Positions 45,497 to 56,905 of a stretch of 64,000 bases of DNA are shown here, piece after piece. Made by a program: the position numbers and the translations under genes. This stretch comes from Favolaschia claudopus. Its lineage: Eukaryota; Basidiomycota; Agaricomycetes; Agaricales; Mycenaceae. The DNA lies in NCBI GenBank assembly GCA_037176885.1, contig JAWWNJ010000005.1, positions 2,914,001 to 2,978,000 of the forward strand. The letters are read 5' to 3'. Numbering within the stretch: position 1 is the stretch's first letter; each line of letters opens with the position of its first letter. Below the pieces are notes generated by a model that was given only the letters and a program-made list of their open reading frames with translations, was not told where the DNA came from and searched no databases.

Positions 45497-47239
45497 ATGG
45501 TTCACTTTGGCGCCCCTTCGTGGCCTCGGAGATTCTATGGCGCCCCAGCATTCGAACCAACCGCGGGGATCAATGGTTCAGATACACCCAACACTGCTCC
45601 CATCCGTGCTCACCTTTGCGTAGAAGGAAAGGCGGGGTCCTCAAGTTGCGATACATCATGTTCATGGGTCACTTCGTTCGACATCGGCATGACCTTTCAA
45701 AACCGTCACCTACCGCGCTCACCTTTGGTCAGGAGGAACGAAGGGAAGTTGCGATACATCCTGTTCATGGGTCACTTCGTTCAGCATCGGTATGGCCTTT
45801 CAAAACTGTCACCTACCGCGCTCACCTTTGCGTAGAAGGAACTGGGGAGTCTCGCGGTACATCAAATTCATGGGTTACTTCATTCAGCATCGGTATGACT
45901 TTACAATTAGACCAAATGACAGAGCAGACAGCTGAATTTCGTTATACGCAGATGCTGGGCCGGATTATGATGGCGGTGAGACTCAGACAAGCGGCTGTCG
46001 TTCCGATCTGAATCCAAATATCTCTACAGACGGTGTTCGTGTCGTGGGTGGTATAGGCGAAGGCGAAGGCGCGCCGAAACTATTGCACGTCAACAGCGCC
46101 GATCTGCCCCGCATTGAGAAGATGAGCACAGCAGATTTCTGTGCCGAATACCAACTAGACGACGACATCCGCGAGCGATTAGAAGATGAAGGCTTCGTAA
46201 ATATGATCTCGCTCTTTTACCTGTCACAAGACGAGTTCAGGCGTATCGGGTTCAATACTGAGTCCCTCGTCAAGATACAAGCAGCGCTCAACCATAGGTT
46301 GGCCGACAAACATCCAGACATCATGGTCACGACTCCGCGCATCACGAACGCTCCGAACGCTCCACGTATTAGTGGACCTGGTAGGCCTTGTTCTATAATG
46401 CATAACTTATTGATAAACGTATTAAATGATAGGTGGGGTTGGAGGTGCTGGCGGACATAGAGACGCTCGGGGTGGTGTGGGAGGAACGGGGAAGGGAGGC
46501 TTGTATGACAAGAACGAGATACTTGCAGCGCTCGGGGTTAGAATTCGAGGTGAGCTCGTTTCCCGTGAACCACACTACTCAATGTACTCATTGAACTTTA
46601 TTCAAAAGCAGGCGCCATGAAGGGTACCTCTTTCTGTGTAGTTTGACCAAAAACACATTTGACAACAAATTCAATTCAGACAACGTGGATGAGATCGAGG
46701 TGATGCAAAAAGTTTTGGCTATTCAAGGTCAAACTTCAGTATGCTGTGATTCCAAGATACACCGTTTCTTACCTATCGTGGTATAGGCGGGCGCGCCGGA
46801 GCGCCTCGTCAAATAAGCGAAGAATCAGCCCAGCATTCTTCAGACTCTGCCGCCGAACCGGAAGATCAAGAAAACGATTCAGATGTGCCTGCAAACTCCG
46901 GACACGCCTTGCCATTCACGATAAACTACATGTCAATTGGGTCCATGCGCGGTGCGTATACTATTACTGATATATATGTACTCTGTTTTCATAATGTTCT
47001 TATATTAACGCGGCTTTAGGCGGAATTGGTGGCGGTGGAGGACAAGGAGGTTGCGATGGTGGCAACGGGGGAACAGGAGCCGGCCCTCAACTCCCAATTT
47101 CGCGTGTCGAGAAATTGAATATTCAGGTCATCGGAAGTAAGCAGTTGTGATGTTCTTATCTGAACTGCTTGACTGAGTCGGTATAATATTAGCGTTATGT
47201 CTGCATGCTGAAGCAGTTCATGCCATGCATTCAGGGTAA
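45497..47239 (+). CDS. family B glycine-cassette protein with different ends (copy B5)
   Basis: Proposed exons: 45497-45686, 45733-45789, 45836-45892, 45952-45975, 46030-46380, 46433-46549, 46612-46623, 46680-46727, 46787-46951, 47020-47136, 47193-47239. Phases close to 394 aa, which supports the model. The N-terminus has three near-identical mini-modules (TSCSWVTSFDI; TSCSWVTSFSI; TSNSWVTSFSI). Then come the SAM-like domain (LPRIEKMSTADFCAEYQLDD ... FNTESLVKIQAAL), Gly cassette GGVGGAGGHRDARGG, a 12-nt exon, an acidic cassette (SDSAAEPEDQENDSD) and Gly cassette GGIGGGGGQGGCDGG. The HhH-like end of B1/B4 is missing; a short tail (LHAEAVHAMHSG) replaces it. Weak points: the first mini-module junction uses a GC donor, and 45582-45623 is read through because its start is AT, not GT. 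It may be a fading gene. Confidence 0.55.
45624..45892 (+). repeat. triplicated mini-exon unit
   Basis: Three exon-plus-intron units start at 45624, 45733 and 45836 (spacing 109 and 103 bp). The exons are 63, 57 and 57 nt, all phase 1-1. The two introns between them are 46 nt each and nearly identical (cctttcaaaac..cacctaccgcgctcacctttg). Confidence 0.75.
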
Positions 47240-47565
47240 CATTCGGAATCTTCCGGTTTGGCGAATGGAGAGTGGGTGCCGTTTTAGAGGAAGGGTGAGG
47301 AAGTGCTTCTCGTTTTGACCGAGTAATGTATTGTTCGAATTGAGTAGGGCGAGCCAGAGCATCGTAAATATTTTATTCAAGTCAGATCAGAAAATTGAAG
47401 CCAAAACGAAAGTGCAATCAACCCCAGCTGTACACCAGCCAAGAACCTTGTGCAGCGTGAAACCGGTAGTCCGAAAACAGCTTGATCTACGAGTTCAAGA
47501 TCACTCGAACCAGCGAGACCTAGATCATTGTTAAAACTGCATTTTACGTGCAACACTCGGATTCG
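47240..47565. other. short intergenic, convergent
   Basis: Lies between the convergent ends of B5 and the kinase-like gene. No feature is recognised. Confidence 0.5.
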
Positions 47566-49857
47566 CTACTGACAATTTATGTTGCGGAAATCTTGGAATT
47601 GCTCTTCGTCTTTGAGTTGGCATGGAACGGCAACAACTGAGCTTTCCGCTTTCAAATTTCTCTCTGGGTTGCCATCTCGCTCTTGGCCTACATTTTTTGA
47701 GTGAACTTCATTGGACGGGGGACATCTGAATGTGAACACACCGTGCTGAAGAGAAGTTTCTTCCTCATGTCGAGGAATCGAATGAGATACCTGCAAGTCA
47801 AGGTGTTGAGCCACCTCCGCACTGTCTGGATCGAACCCTTTCGCTTGGTGGAATCGACGGAGTCCAATGTAAACACTTTCATCCCAAGAGCGAGAGTATA
47901 TACGGGTCTCTAGTTCAATTGAGGGGAATCCGAGTTCTTCAGCCTCTCGCATGCACAGCGGTGTGCTCCCCGATGAATCTAAAGACCAATATGCTGGAAA
48001 CTCCGGCCACCTGAATGACGATTTCCCATTCCGTAAAGCCTCGGGCGGGCAAAGGAAGAGAAACCCGGGAGACGTCTCGGATTCAGAGGCAGAGATTGTC
48101 ACCTCGAAGAGAACATGGTATATGAGCGCTGAATGGAGGTGAAGCACCCATATCTAGGATGATCAGAGGAAATCGAACCGTAATCATCAAAGTTGGATGA
48201 GATGTTCTGTTGTTTGAAAATGTGGTTTGCTTTGCTGAACCAAGCTGCTGCATATTGTCGTGAAACGGAGAACTCTAAGGAAATCAAGGCACCGTCGGCT
48301 TCGGCGGACGAGACACTTGGACACGGAGGGAGGTCAGAAACGTTCAAATACCTGAGAGGATGTTGGAGTTCATACCATGTCCAACCGCTTCCCGTTATGC
48401 ATCCCAAAGGTTCTCCGATTCCAACACACCAACCCCCTGCATTGAAATCATATTCCCAGTCCGGTTCGAAGGAAGCAATTTTTACGAGCTCATCGAGGCG
48501 TTGGCTCGTCGAAACAGAAATAATTGAGCCGAGGTTCACAGCTTTGAGTATGGAAATATTCCCAGTGCGAAACGTTCCGAGGAGCAAGTAGCAGATGTCG
48601 TAATATTCGTTCAATTTCATCGCATCCATGATGTTTTTCTCGTATTTCGGGAAATCGAGCACCGAAATTTCGGGAAGGAACGATACGGAGTCCAGATCAA
48701 TGCCGATGTTCCAGGAATTACTGCTGGAGAGATCGGTGCAGAGATGTCCCGTGGATCGATTGACGAGCCAGCTGAAATCGAAACATGTCTGCTTATTAGA
48801 TAATGGGTCATCCACAAAATATAGAGGGATGTTAGATAGCGACGCACAAAGTAGCGGTTGAAAGTTTTGTTGAGATAAATTTTAGCTGCCTAACGAAACT
48901 CAGCTTTAACAGCGAATACAAATTTCAGTTGAATTACTTACAAGAAACTCGGTGTTCTGGGCGATGATGCAACGTGCATGAGAGGCGAAGAAATAACACG
49001 ACGACTTACAAGGTAACCTCGTATATAAACAGTCAATACCGGAGAACGATGATAAAGGCTGAGGAAATCGCGATATGGAACTAGATCTGCTGAGTTAAAA
49101 AGTTGAACACGGGCAACAAGTTTCATGCATTATGTCGAGAGACCTACCGTCGTGGAATACGGTAGCCCATAAATGTTTCGAGCGTGCCGTTCCATAAATT
49201 TGAAGAATGTTCGGATGGCTATATTTCGATGAGGGTCCATGGCGCTCAGAGAAACGTGATAAACCGCACCGAACAGTCATGTATTGCGAGACATCGTGTC
49301 TCCATTCCTTCAGATGGGTACTAAATGATTACTTGACGACTGGAATATTTAATTTTCGGCGCACCGCCTCGGCTGAACCGCCTTGATAGATAGCGGCAGT
49401 GAATTTCGACTCGCCGCCAGATACTTTCGCAGAATAGAGCCTTCGCACCATATTTCGTGGTTGTGAAGAAAGCACAAGACGGGAGGAATCGTTCTCATGA
49501 ATCTCATGGTGCAAATATAGATCACCGAATGGAATACGGCGGAAATCTGTCAAGACCAAGTAATTTCATGGTCAGGAAGTCATGAATAAAGAGGTTCTCA
49601 CTGAAATCATTGTGGGCCGCCCGAGGTGCGGGTTTGGTATAATTATTGAATGTTCCCCCGCAGATAGTGAATTGGCGGGAATTTGGAAAGAAAGTGTTAC
49701 TACTATCAAAGCCGCAGCGGGATTCAAATTCATTTGATTCATTCAAGTAGTTTAATGAAGATTGGACTCACCCAGCACTCTTCAAGCCTGAGGTTGGTCG
49801 AGGTTTAGATGAGTGCTGGAAGTCGTGTTCTTTCTGTGTTTCGCCGTCAGTGTGCAT
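47566..49857 (-). CDS. Mycena-expanded kinase-like protein, ten exons
   Basis: Exons: 49857-49772, 49702-49602, 49546-49365, 49307-49270, 49218-49148, 49086-49010, 48956-48942, 48889-48848, 48788-48179, 48128-47566. Phases close to 594 aa. It begins with a disordered leader, then FFPNSRQFTICGGTFNNYTK, a conserved opening of this family. A segment resembling a protein-kinase N-lobe follows (IPFGDLYLHHEI, VRRLYSAKVSGG, EWRHDVSQYMTVRHPNILQ-IYG), but I see no HRD or DFG, so catalysis is unlikely. The C-terminal part holds TGHLCTDLS, TSPGFLFLCPPEALRNG, FPAYWSLDSSG and GLRRFHQAKGFDPDSAEVAQ, hallmarks I recall from many Mycena paralogues. One exon is only 15 nt. Cellular role unknown. Many paralogues in a genome would be expected for this family. 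Confidence 0.8.
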
Positions 49858-50687
49858 AGTTGATGGGGGGGTCTACATTTTACTCCAGGCTTTTTTAAGT
49901 TTGTTGAGAAGAGGCACAAAATAACTCGAAACCGTTGTCGAAACCACAGCCTTGAGGAGTCTGTGCAAGAGTCTGTGAGAGTCTGTGCCAGGATCGCTCC
50001 CCTCATCTCAGATCTGTCAACTCGTCGCGTCAGACAGACGAGAGATCTTGAAGATGGATGCTTCGCGATGCCCGACCGCTGGGCAGGTGGAGGCAAAATT
50101 AGTGGCATTAAGGATCTGGAGGAGTCGGAGAAGGGTGGCATGCCATGATGCGAATCAATATGCCGACACATGTAAACAGGCAACGCCAAACTCCCAAGTA
50201 CATTCGCCTGAGGCAACGGTTTTAGGATCGAATCACCGAAGATCGTATTGCACTACACGGTCGCACCGTCAAACCGAGCTCTCGTATCGGCCCCGCGACG
50301 CACGACACGGATGAGCATCCTCTCGTCCACACTCCGTTGTCGCCTATGCTCGAAAATACGAAACTGGCGGGCAAAAAGGACGCGCCGAACGCGTTCATGC
50401 TGGTGCGGGGAGGTGCAGAAACGAGAATGGACGGGGCCAAGGAGAGGAGGGATTAGGCGGGGCGAGACGGATCTCGACGGTGACCATAAACACAAGGGAC
50501 GAAGGTCAAGGTGCACGGTGCCAAGGGCAAGGTAGATGCACCGTCAAGCAAGCTCATACTGACTGACCGCTGACCGAGTTGGGCGTCGCAGGAGCAGCAG
50601 CCTTGAGCAGTCAGAGTAGCATGGACGGAGACCAACACAGATGCATATAATCATACCAAGTACCGACATAGCTGCGCAGTCACCTAG
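49858..50687. other. intergenic
   Basis: No gene is supported. Short open frames on both strands lack domains, codon signal or splice support. Confidence 0.45.
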
Positions 50688-52303
50688 TCAACCCGGACCC
50701 TCGTTAGGCAAAAGAATTCGAACACATCCAATTCTGTCCGCCTTCCACAAAGTCGAGGTCTCTTCTCTGCGTATACGGATCCATGTCCATCCCGACGAAA
50801 GGAATCGCACCTCTCTCAGAGTAGGAAAATCCCTCGTCAGCCCAGCCAGAGCTCTATACTCTTCGTCCACAGATATACCCTCATGGAGCAAGGATCCATC
50901 GACATGAAGAACCTCGATATTGGGAGGGAGTGTGAATAAACCTAAAGACATCCATTTGATCAAGGTCTGTGCGGTATGTATGTCAGTCCAGTTCAAAGAA
51001 TTTTGATATTTCTGCTTACCTTGATGCATTCCCACTCCATATGGCCGCTATTCGTTTTCGGCGGTGCAGCTATCGTACGCTCGACTTCCGCTTCCGCTTC
51101 CTCTTCTGCATCGGACAGTTCATCAACAGGTAAACCGTCGAACGCGGTCTCCTCGCACAGGACGGGCAACCGTCTGTCGGCTTCCACCGTTTCCGCGGTC
51201 CGAAAATACCCACAGCGACTACCGTACCGCCAGACAGGACCCCCGCGCGCCGGCCTAAGCGTCAACTCCCGCAGATCGGGAAACAAGTCAGTCACACTCG
51301 ATAAAAGCCCGAGCGACAAAATCAGTCCGGGGAGAACGAGCGAGGTGACAGGACCGGAGCTGCGGGACAACGCAATGCGAGCCTGTTTCGAATCGTCTAT
51401 GGGGACTAGATGGTCCATTCTCCATGTCTGGCGCATGACTGCACGACAAATCGGGCGATTCGGTGCTAAGGCTTCGATCATGCTAGGCGGTCCAGTGAGG
51501 CTGCACAATTTGGGGAAACAGTTCCGAGGAAGCCCAGGAAACGGCGAGGTATCGTGGATTGATTCAATGGCAAGCGATTCGAGTAGGGGAAATTGGTCCA
51601 CGATATGAGCGAAAAACAGCTCGGTGTCGCGTACGGTCCCGATCGAGAGATTGACGAGATTGGGAAGGCTGATTCCCCGGCCGAAGCCGTCGAGCAGGAG
51701 AGTGTCCCTGCTGAGCTCGAGGCTTTGCAACGACTCGGAGCTTATCGTTGCATTCTTCCCAGAGTATAACTCGGGCGACTTGTCTGGAATGTGAAGTTTG
51801 AGGTGTTTCAGCTCTGGTAAGGACACCAGCGTGATCAGGAACGCAGTATCCACAAAATTCCTCTGAATATCCAGAGAGGATAATTTCGGATACCGGTGGA
51901 GCGTCTTGCAAAACATATTGAGAACCCGAATACGCATCTCGTCAAAGAGATGTATATTCTCGATATCCTTGTGCTGCGAGCCGACCGGTGCCTCGGTGCC
52001 AAATGTAACTTTCCAGGACGTGATCAGAGAGGCGAAGGGCGGCTCGACGAGTCTCTCGACTCGGATGGCCATTCTGTGAAGACGATGCAGATGTTCCACC
52101 CAATTGCCGCGGTAGAGGTCTATGCACACGGCAGCGACATTGAAAGATTGATCTTTGAATAGAAAGGGGAGTGAGATGGAACGGAAGAATTTGCTGACTA
52201 GGGAGAGTCGTCTGATTTGACGGCGAGAGCAGAGCGTCCAGCACAGTATCCAAATCTCAGTGGGAACGAGGTCCAGAGAGCGCTCTGGGACGGGTTGGTC
52301 CAT
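50688..52303 (-). CDS. F-box protein, two exons
   Basis: Exons 52303-51020 and 50966-50688 join in phase (GTAAGC donor), giving 520 aa. F-box: LVPTEIWILCWTLCSRRQIR, then RRLSLVSKFFRSISLPFLF at residues ~12-45. LRR-like repeats follow (LSLPNL-type segments such as ISLPNLVNLSIGTV, LVSLPELKHLKLHI) and an acidic stretch (DELSDAEEEAEAEVE). Exon 2 carries LPPNIEVLHVDGSLLHEG and FPTLREVRFLSSGW, homologous to the terminal exons of the two other minus-strand F-box genes, but is longer (93 codons). Likely SCF substrate receptor. Confidence 0.8.
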
Positions 52304-52879
52304 GACTCGCGGGTAGAAGTGCAGTAACCATTGCTGGCAGACGTAGCAATATATACGAAAATCAGAGAGGCCCGCGGTAAGAGATCAAGATGATCATTAC
52401 ATCTAGCCGCATTGATGTACACCCAGTCAAATATGGACTGGACAGCACGACGCCCAGGCATAGCTGTATTGAGTTGCTCGAAAAGAGATTCGATGACTTT
52501 GTCTTTGCGCCAGGAGCTATTCACCCATCGACGATATTTCGTCATGACAACATCGAAGCACGATGCACCCGACCATCCAAGACGGAAGAGATGCATAAGG
52601 ACGAACGCAGAGGACGCACGAAGGACTGGACGTCGGCTCTAGGTCTAGCAGAGGGAGACGACAGAGAAGCCGCGTCCCCACCTGATACGCGGACTTTCAA
52701 ACAGACAGTGCGAATCCGTGTTGATGACCGACATACACCGTCTCGTCCTCGCCCACCTCAGCAATGATCACGACAGCGCCAGAGGACATGATTCCGAACA
52801 GACGCGCCGTCGGATGCCCTTCCTCCAAAACTTCTCAAGCATCCTCTTCAGACGCATCATGCCCCTAATTGATCTCTCA

Positions 52880-53150
52880 CCCTCCCCTCCAGCAAACGTC
52901 TCTCTCTGGTCGACGATCTTCCAATCCTCGTCACCGCCGAATACCAATCTCACAGCCTCTTCTCGACCTCTCGCGCGCACGAACGCCCCGGCCGACAACA
53001 TTCCTTTTCCCCACCCACCAGCACCACACTCCCCTCATCCTGCTGACTAGCAGCCTGCAGCTCTGGTCGACGACCTCCCAATCCCCGTCACCGCCCAGCA
53101 CCAACCCCGCAGCCTCTTCCTGGCCTCCTTCTACACCAGCGCCGTCGGTA
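52880..53150. repeat. two tandem ~155-bp copies
   Basis: Segments near 52907-52990 and 53066-53145 share ctctggtcgacgatcttcca / ctctggtcgacgacctccca and the following 60 bases. On the minus strand both read as a similar peptide (LVFGGDEDWKIVDQ and LVLGGDGDWEVVDQ). Confidence 0.55.
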
Positions 53151-53599
53151 TCAAGCCTCTTCTTCCCCCGTCCCACCCTCTTACCACACACCACCCCCGA
53201 CGAGCAGCGTAGTATCCTGGCGCACCGATCACAAAGACATAGACGAGGATGAAAGTGGCAGCGAACATGTCTGCGCGCTTGACTCTTGACTCTTGACGAC
53301 GGGACACGACGGAGAGGATGGGTGGATGGGGAGAGGCTGGCGTAAGGCGTGAGCCATACGAAGCCAAGAGCGGCCTCGGAAAGTGTAAGCACACGCTTTG
53401 TGTACAGGCTAGAAAGACTAACCTAGTCCCTCAGCAGATATGCGGCGACTCAAAGGCGAGACGAGCGTTCTTCGTCCTTCGCTACCATCCATCCAGCAAC
53501 GAGCCACAAACATCGCCATTGCGAGGCGCCGATACACGACGAGCCTCCTCGTTGTCAGAAACCAGGAACGACAAAGTCAAGGTATGCCCCACGTCGATG

Positions 53600-54690
53600 T
53601 CAAACAGCCCCGCTCGAGCGAGAAGACAGCACCGTACGCGTGTCTGCGGAAAAAGAAGATGACGAGTCATCAGCGCCAAATCCTCCGAGACCATATGCTT
53701 GGGTACGTACCCTCACGATTCTGAAACTTTTTTTGATAGGGCGGTAGTCCCTCGACCCCCATCCTCTCCCCGCCCCCCGCTCCCATTCTCCGCCATCCTT
53801 TCCGCCTTCCCATACGCCAGAACGTAATCGGCACAGCCGATCCTTCGCCTCCGCCCTCCTCGTCCCGGCACGTCGCATTCTCTCCGTTACGATGCCATAC
53901 CATAGCACCTCTCGCAGCCCGACCTCCACGCTCCACTGCACTCCTCCGCCACGTCTGTCTCGCACATTGTAGACAAGCCTCATCCCTTCCATGCTTGTTC
54001 TCGGCGAAACGAAAGCCCGGGAAACGGAAACACGAAACGCGTCGACCCGGGTATATCGCCAGTTCGAGCCGCCAATCCACGACAAGCCCAAGCTCGCGCG
54101 TATCCCCGTCGTCAAAAATAAACAGGAACGACAATGTCGACGTCAAACGGTCTAGCCGAGTACCTCGCCCGAGCGAGAAGACAGCACCGTACGCGTTTCT
54201 GCGGGAGAGAAGAATGACAAGTCGTCAGCGGGTGAATTCACCGAGACCAGATGCCTGGGTACATACCCCTCGTTTCCCGCCGTGTCTTGACGAATCTGCA
54301 GCGCGACACTTATGAGCGGTAGATCCTCGACCTCCATCCTCTCCCCGGCCCCAAACTCCCATCCGGCATCTTCTCCTCCACCCACGCAGAACGTACTCCT
54401 CACGTCCAATCTAGTCTTCCGCCACTCTCGTTGTCGTCCTCCTCGTCTCGACACGGCAGCACCACACGCACCACACTCTCTCCTAGACCTCTCCGTCAGG
54501 ATACCATACCAGAGCACCTCTCTCACCCCGACCTCCACGCTCCGCTCCTCCACAACGCCTCCTTCCACGCCCGTTCTCAGCAAAACGAAAGCCCTAGGAA
54601 ACGCGTCGATACAGGACGTGGCGTGGACAGACGGTGGTGCGGGTACGATGCAATGAGGAGGGATACCGCTGCGGCTAAGGGCCAAGACAA
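53600..54690 (-). repeat. two tandem ~540-bp units with conserved minus-strand peptide
   Basis: Units at about 53600-54150 and 54155-54690. On the minus strand both contain SVEVG-REVLWYGI-TER and, further on, ADDSSSSFSADTRTVLSSR or ADDLSFFSPAETRTVLSSR. Frames are interrupted. They look like decayed duplicated exons; the source gene is not recognised. Confidence 0.5.
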
Positions 54691-56814
54691 CGAATGGTAG
54701 GTGGGGGCGGTCTTGAGTCTCGATCTTTTCGGGAGGCGAATGTCAAGGCGCTGATGTAGCGCTGGCGTTATACTCTTACCCTTAGACTTGAGCGAGCAGC
54801 CATCTAGATACTAGAATGAAGAAACCTCGGCGGTCAATCCTCCATCCATATCTAAGACACGGATTTACCTTTTGCTTCCTGACGCGTATAGCCATATTCG
54901 TTCCCACAGCCCTCCCTTCTTGTCCTGCTTCCTCTCCATCTCCTCCCCCCTCCTTCGCCTCCGCACGCACCATAGAAGCTCGTATTAAGACGTAGGACGC
55001 ACGCCGTACGTTCCTAAGACCATGATAGCGAAATCGTATTGCAGCGGTGTCTACGAGGGAGAAGAGAACGAGTCATTAGCTCTCGTGTCGAGCTTCTGAG
55101 TGAGTTGCTTGGGCTTAGGCACGTACCAACAAAGCTCACTATCCGTCCGTCCTTCCACCTACTCCTCCTCTTGCCCTCCCCGCGTTCTCAGGCACCTCCC
55201 TCATCCTACTCCCGGACGAAGCACGCAGGCAGAACCACCATACTTCCCCTCCCTCGTCCGGCGCTCGACTCCAAACAGCCTCCGCTCGTCAGCCCCGCAC
55301 GGGCGTGAAGCCAGCAAGTACAAGATGGAAGAATGGATGAATCTCCATCAGTGAGGGTAGCGAGAATGCCGAGGTGGACGCTTTGAGCGTCGGCGGAATC
55401 TGGCTGACGAGTCCAAGATGGCAGCTGCGAGTGAACGATAACGAGTCGTTGGCGCGTCAAGCTCTCTTCCGACGATAGAGCTTTGGTACACACCTCTGAC
55501 ACATCCAATCTCATTGCCTGCGCCTTCGTCGTCGGTGCAGTGGACGAATCGATTCGTTCTCTCCTCCAACATTTCCTCGCGCACGTCGACACGCCGTACA
55601 CGCAGCCGACGCCCTTTCTCGCCGCCCTCATCTGCGTCTTGCTGCTGACTCCATCCCCAACTCATCTAACCCACTCCCGCCCCGCGACGATCCACCACAT
55701 TCACCTCCCCACCCAACTCGACGTCCATACCATATCCACCTACCCCGCTGCACCGGTAAGCACTGAATCCGCCGCGAGCGCAGCTGGTACGATTAAGAGG
55801 AGAGACTCGGTGTCGATTAAAAAACGGATGACGAATTGGGTCGAATTGATTTGAAATGCGTCGCGCAGCAAGACGGCGGCGGAAGCGTCGTTGAGCGCAA
55901 AGGGCCGAGGGACGGAAGAGGTAGATGAAAGATGGTGGGGAGGAGATGGAAGAGGACGGAAGAGACCGCTATAAGTGCGTGAGTAAGCATTAACTATATA
56001 GCTACAAAGGCTCAGCGCTCACCCATGTACTCCGTCGATTGACGAATCGGCAGCGTCGCTTCTTCACCTCACGGGAAGCGGGGAGACGACCAGGCTGGTA
56101 TATCGAAACATCGTCGGCGAGGAGGCACGGGTAGCCAGTTTCTTCGTCTTGTCTTTGCGTGCAGAAAAGGCGCGCTGGTGGACGTCGTGGTGGCAAGGAG
56201 GCGGGAACAGATAGATATACACAGTGATTTCGTGTCAGAGCCACAAAAGCCACTGGCTACAGAGTCCAGAATCAGACCAATGAAATAACTTAGATGAGAG
56301 TATCTCAGCGTACTACTCACAAATCATGCTTCTTCTAGCAACTCAATCTCTGAGACTACCCCAAGCCCTCATGGTTAACGACGACGCCGTACGTGTTTGC
56401 TTAGGGATAAACTTGCACGTCGTCGGCTGCTGGGGCGTACGAGTTGTTTCGTGAACGATGAAGTCTTGTCCGATGAGCCATAGTGCCTAGCAGGACTTGA
56501 AACGAGGGAGTGTTGACGCGTTGCTGATGCAAAGAAAACTCGAAGACCGCTGCTCGAGGGAGACGCGGAGGAGATGATGAGAGCAGGAACAAGGCGGTTA
56601 CGGGCCGGGGTTACCGAATGATTTGGCCGGGCCCACCGGCAGTTGGAAGAGGATTCCCGCCTCGCTGCTCTGCTGGCAGCGGTAAAAAGTAGAGGAACAC
56701 CTCACACAGGAATCTCCCCTCCCCGCTGGAACGTGTTTGAAGTCGATGAGAAAAAGACGCAGAGCTTACTTCAATGAAACGGAAGGCCACCAAAATAACA
56801 CCAGAATGTACTAT

Positions 56815-56905
56815 GCATTAAGGGGGAATCGAACCCCCGGCGGGTCGAGACTTTGCTATCATCTTTCGATGGCAACGACCCAGGTTACCACTACCCCATT
56901 AATGC
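56815..56905 (-). tRNA. tRNA-Gly(GCC) with intron
   Basis: Reading the minus strand, the ends GCATTAA and TTAATGC pair perfectly over 7 bp. The D arm contains AGTGGTAA, the anticodon stem is GGTCG/CGACC, and the T arm is GGGGG-TTCGATT-CCCCC. The anticodon loop begins TTGCCA, giving anticodon GCC. About 21 nt extra between positions 37 and 38 are the intron. B box GGTTCGATTCC is present. Confidence 0.9.

Larger units (their letters stand above)
52304..56814. other. degenerate repeat-rich stretch
   Basis: No intact gene. It contains the two tandem repeat groups listed separately, plus fragments at 55.0-55.9 and 56.0-56.6 kb with strings related to the R blocks (RCRFV near 56050; a 'cgtcggcgag' segment near 56115). 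Most frames are proline/serine-rich and short. Confidence 0.45.

Noticed and set aside
45582..45623. Intron starting with AT in B5
   Set aside because: The paralogous position starts GTACA, but here the first base is changed to A. The 42 nt are in frame, so read-through was preferred.
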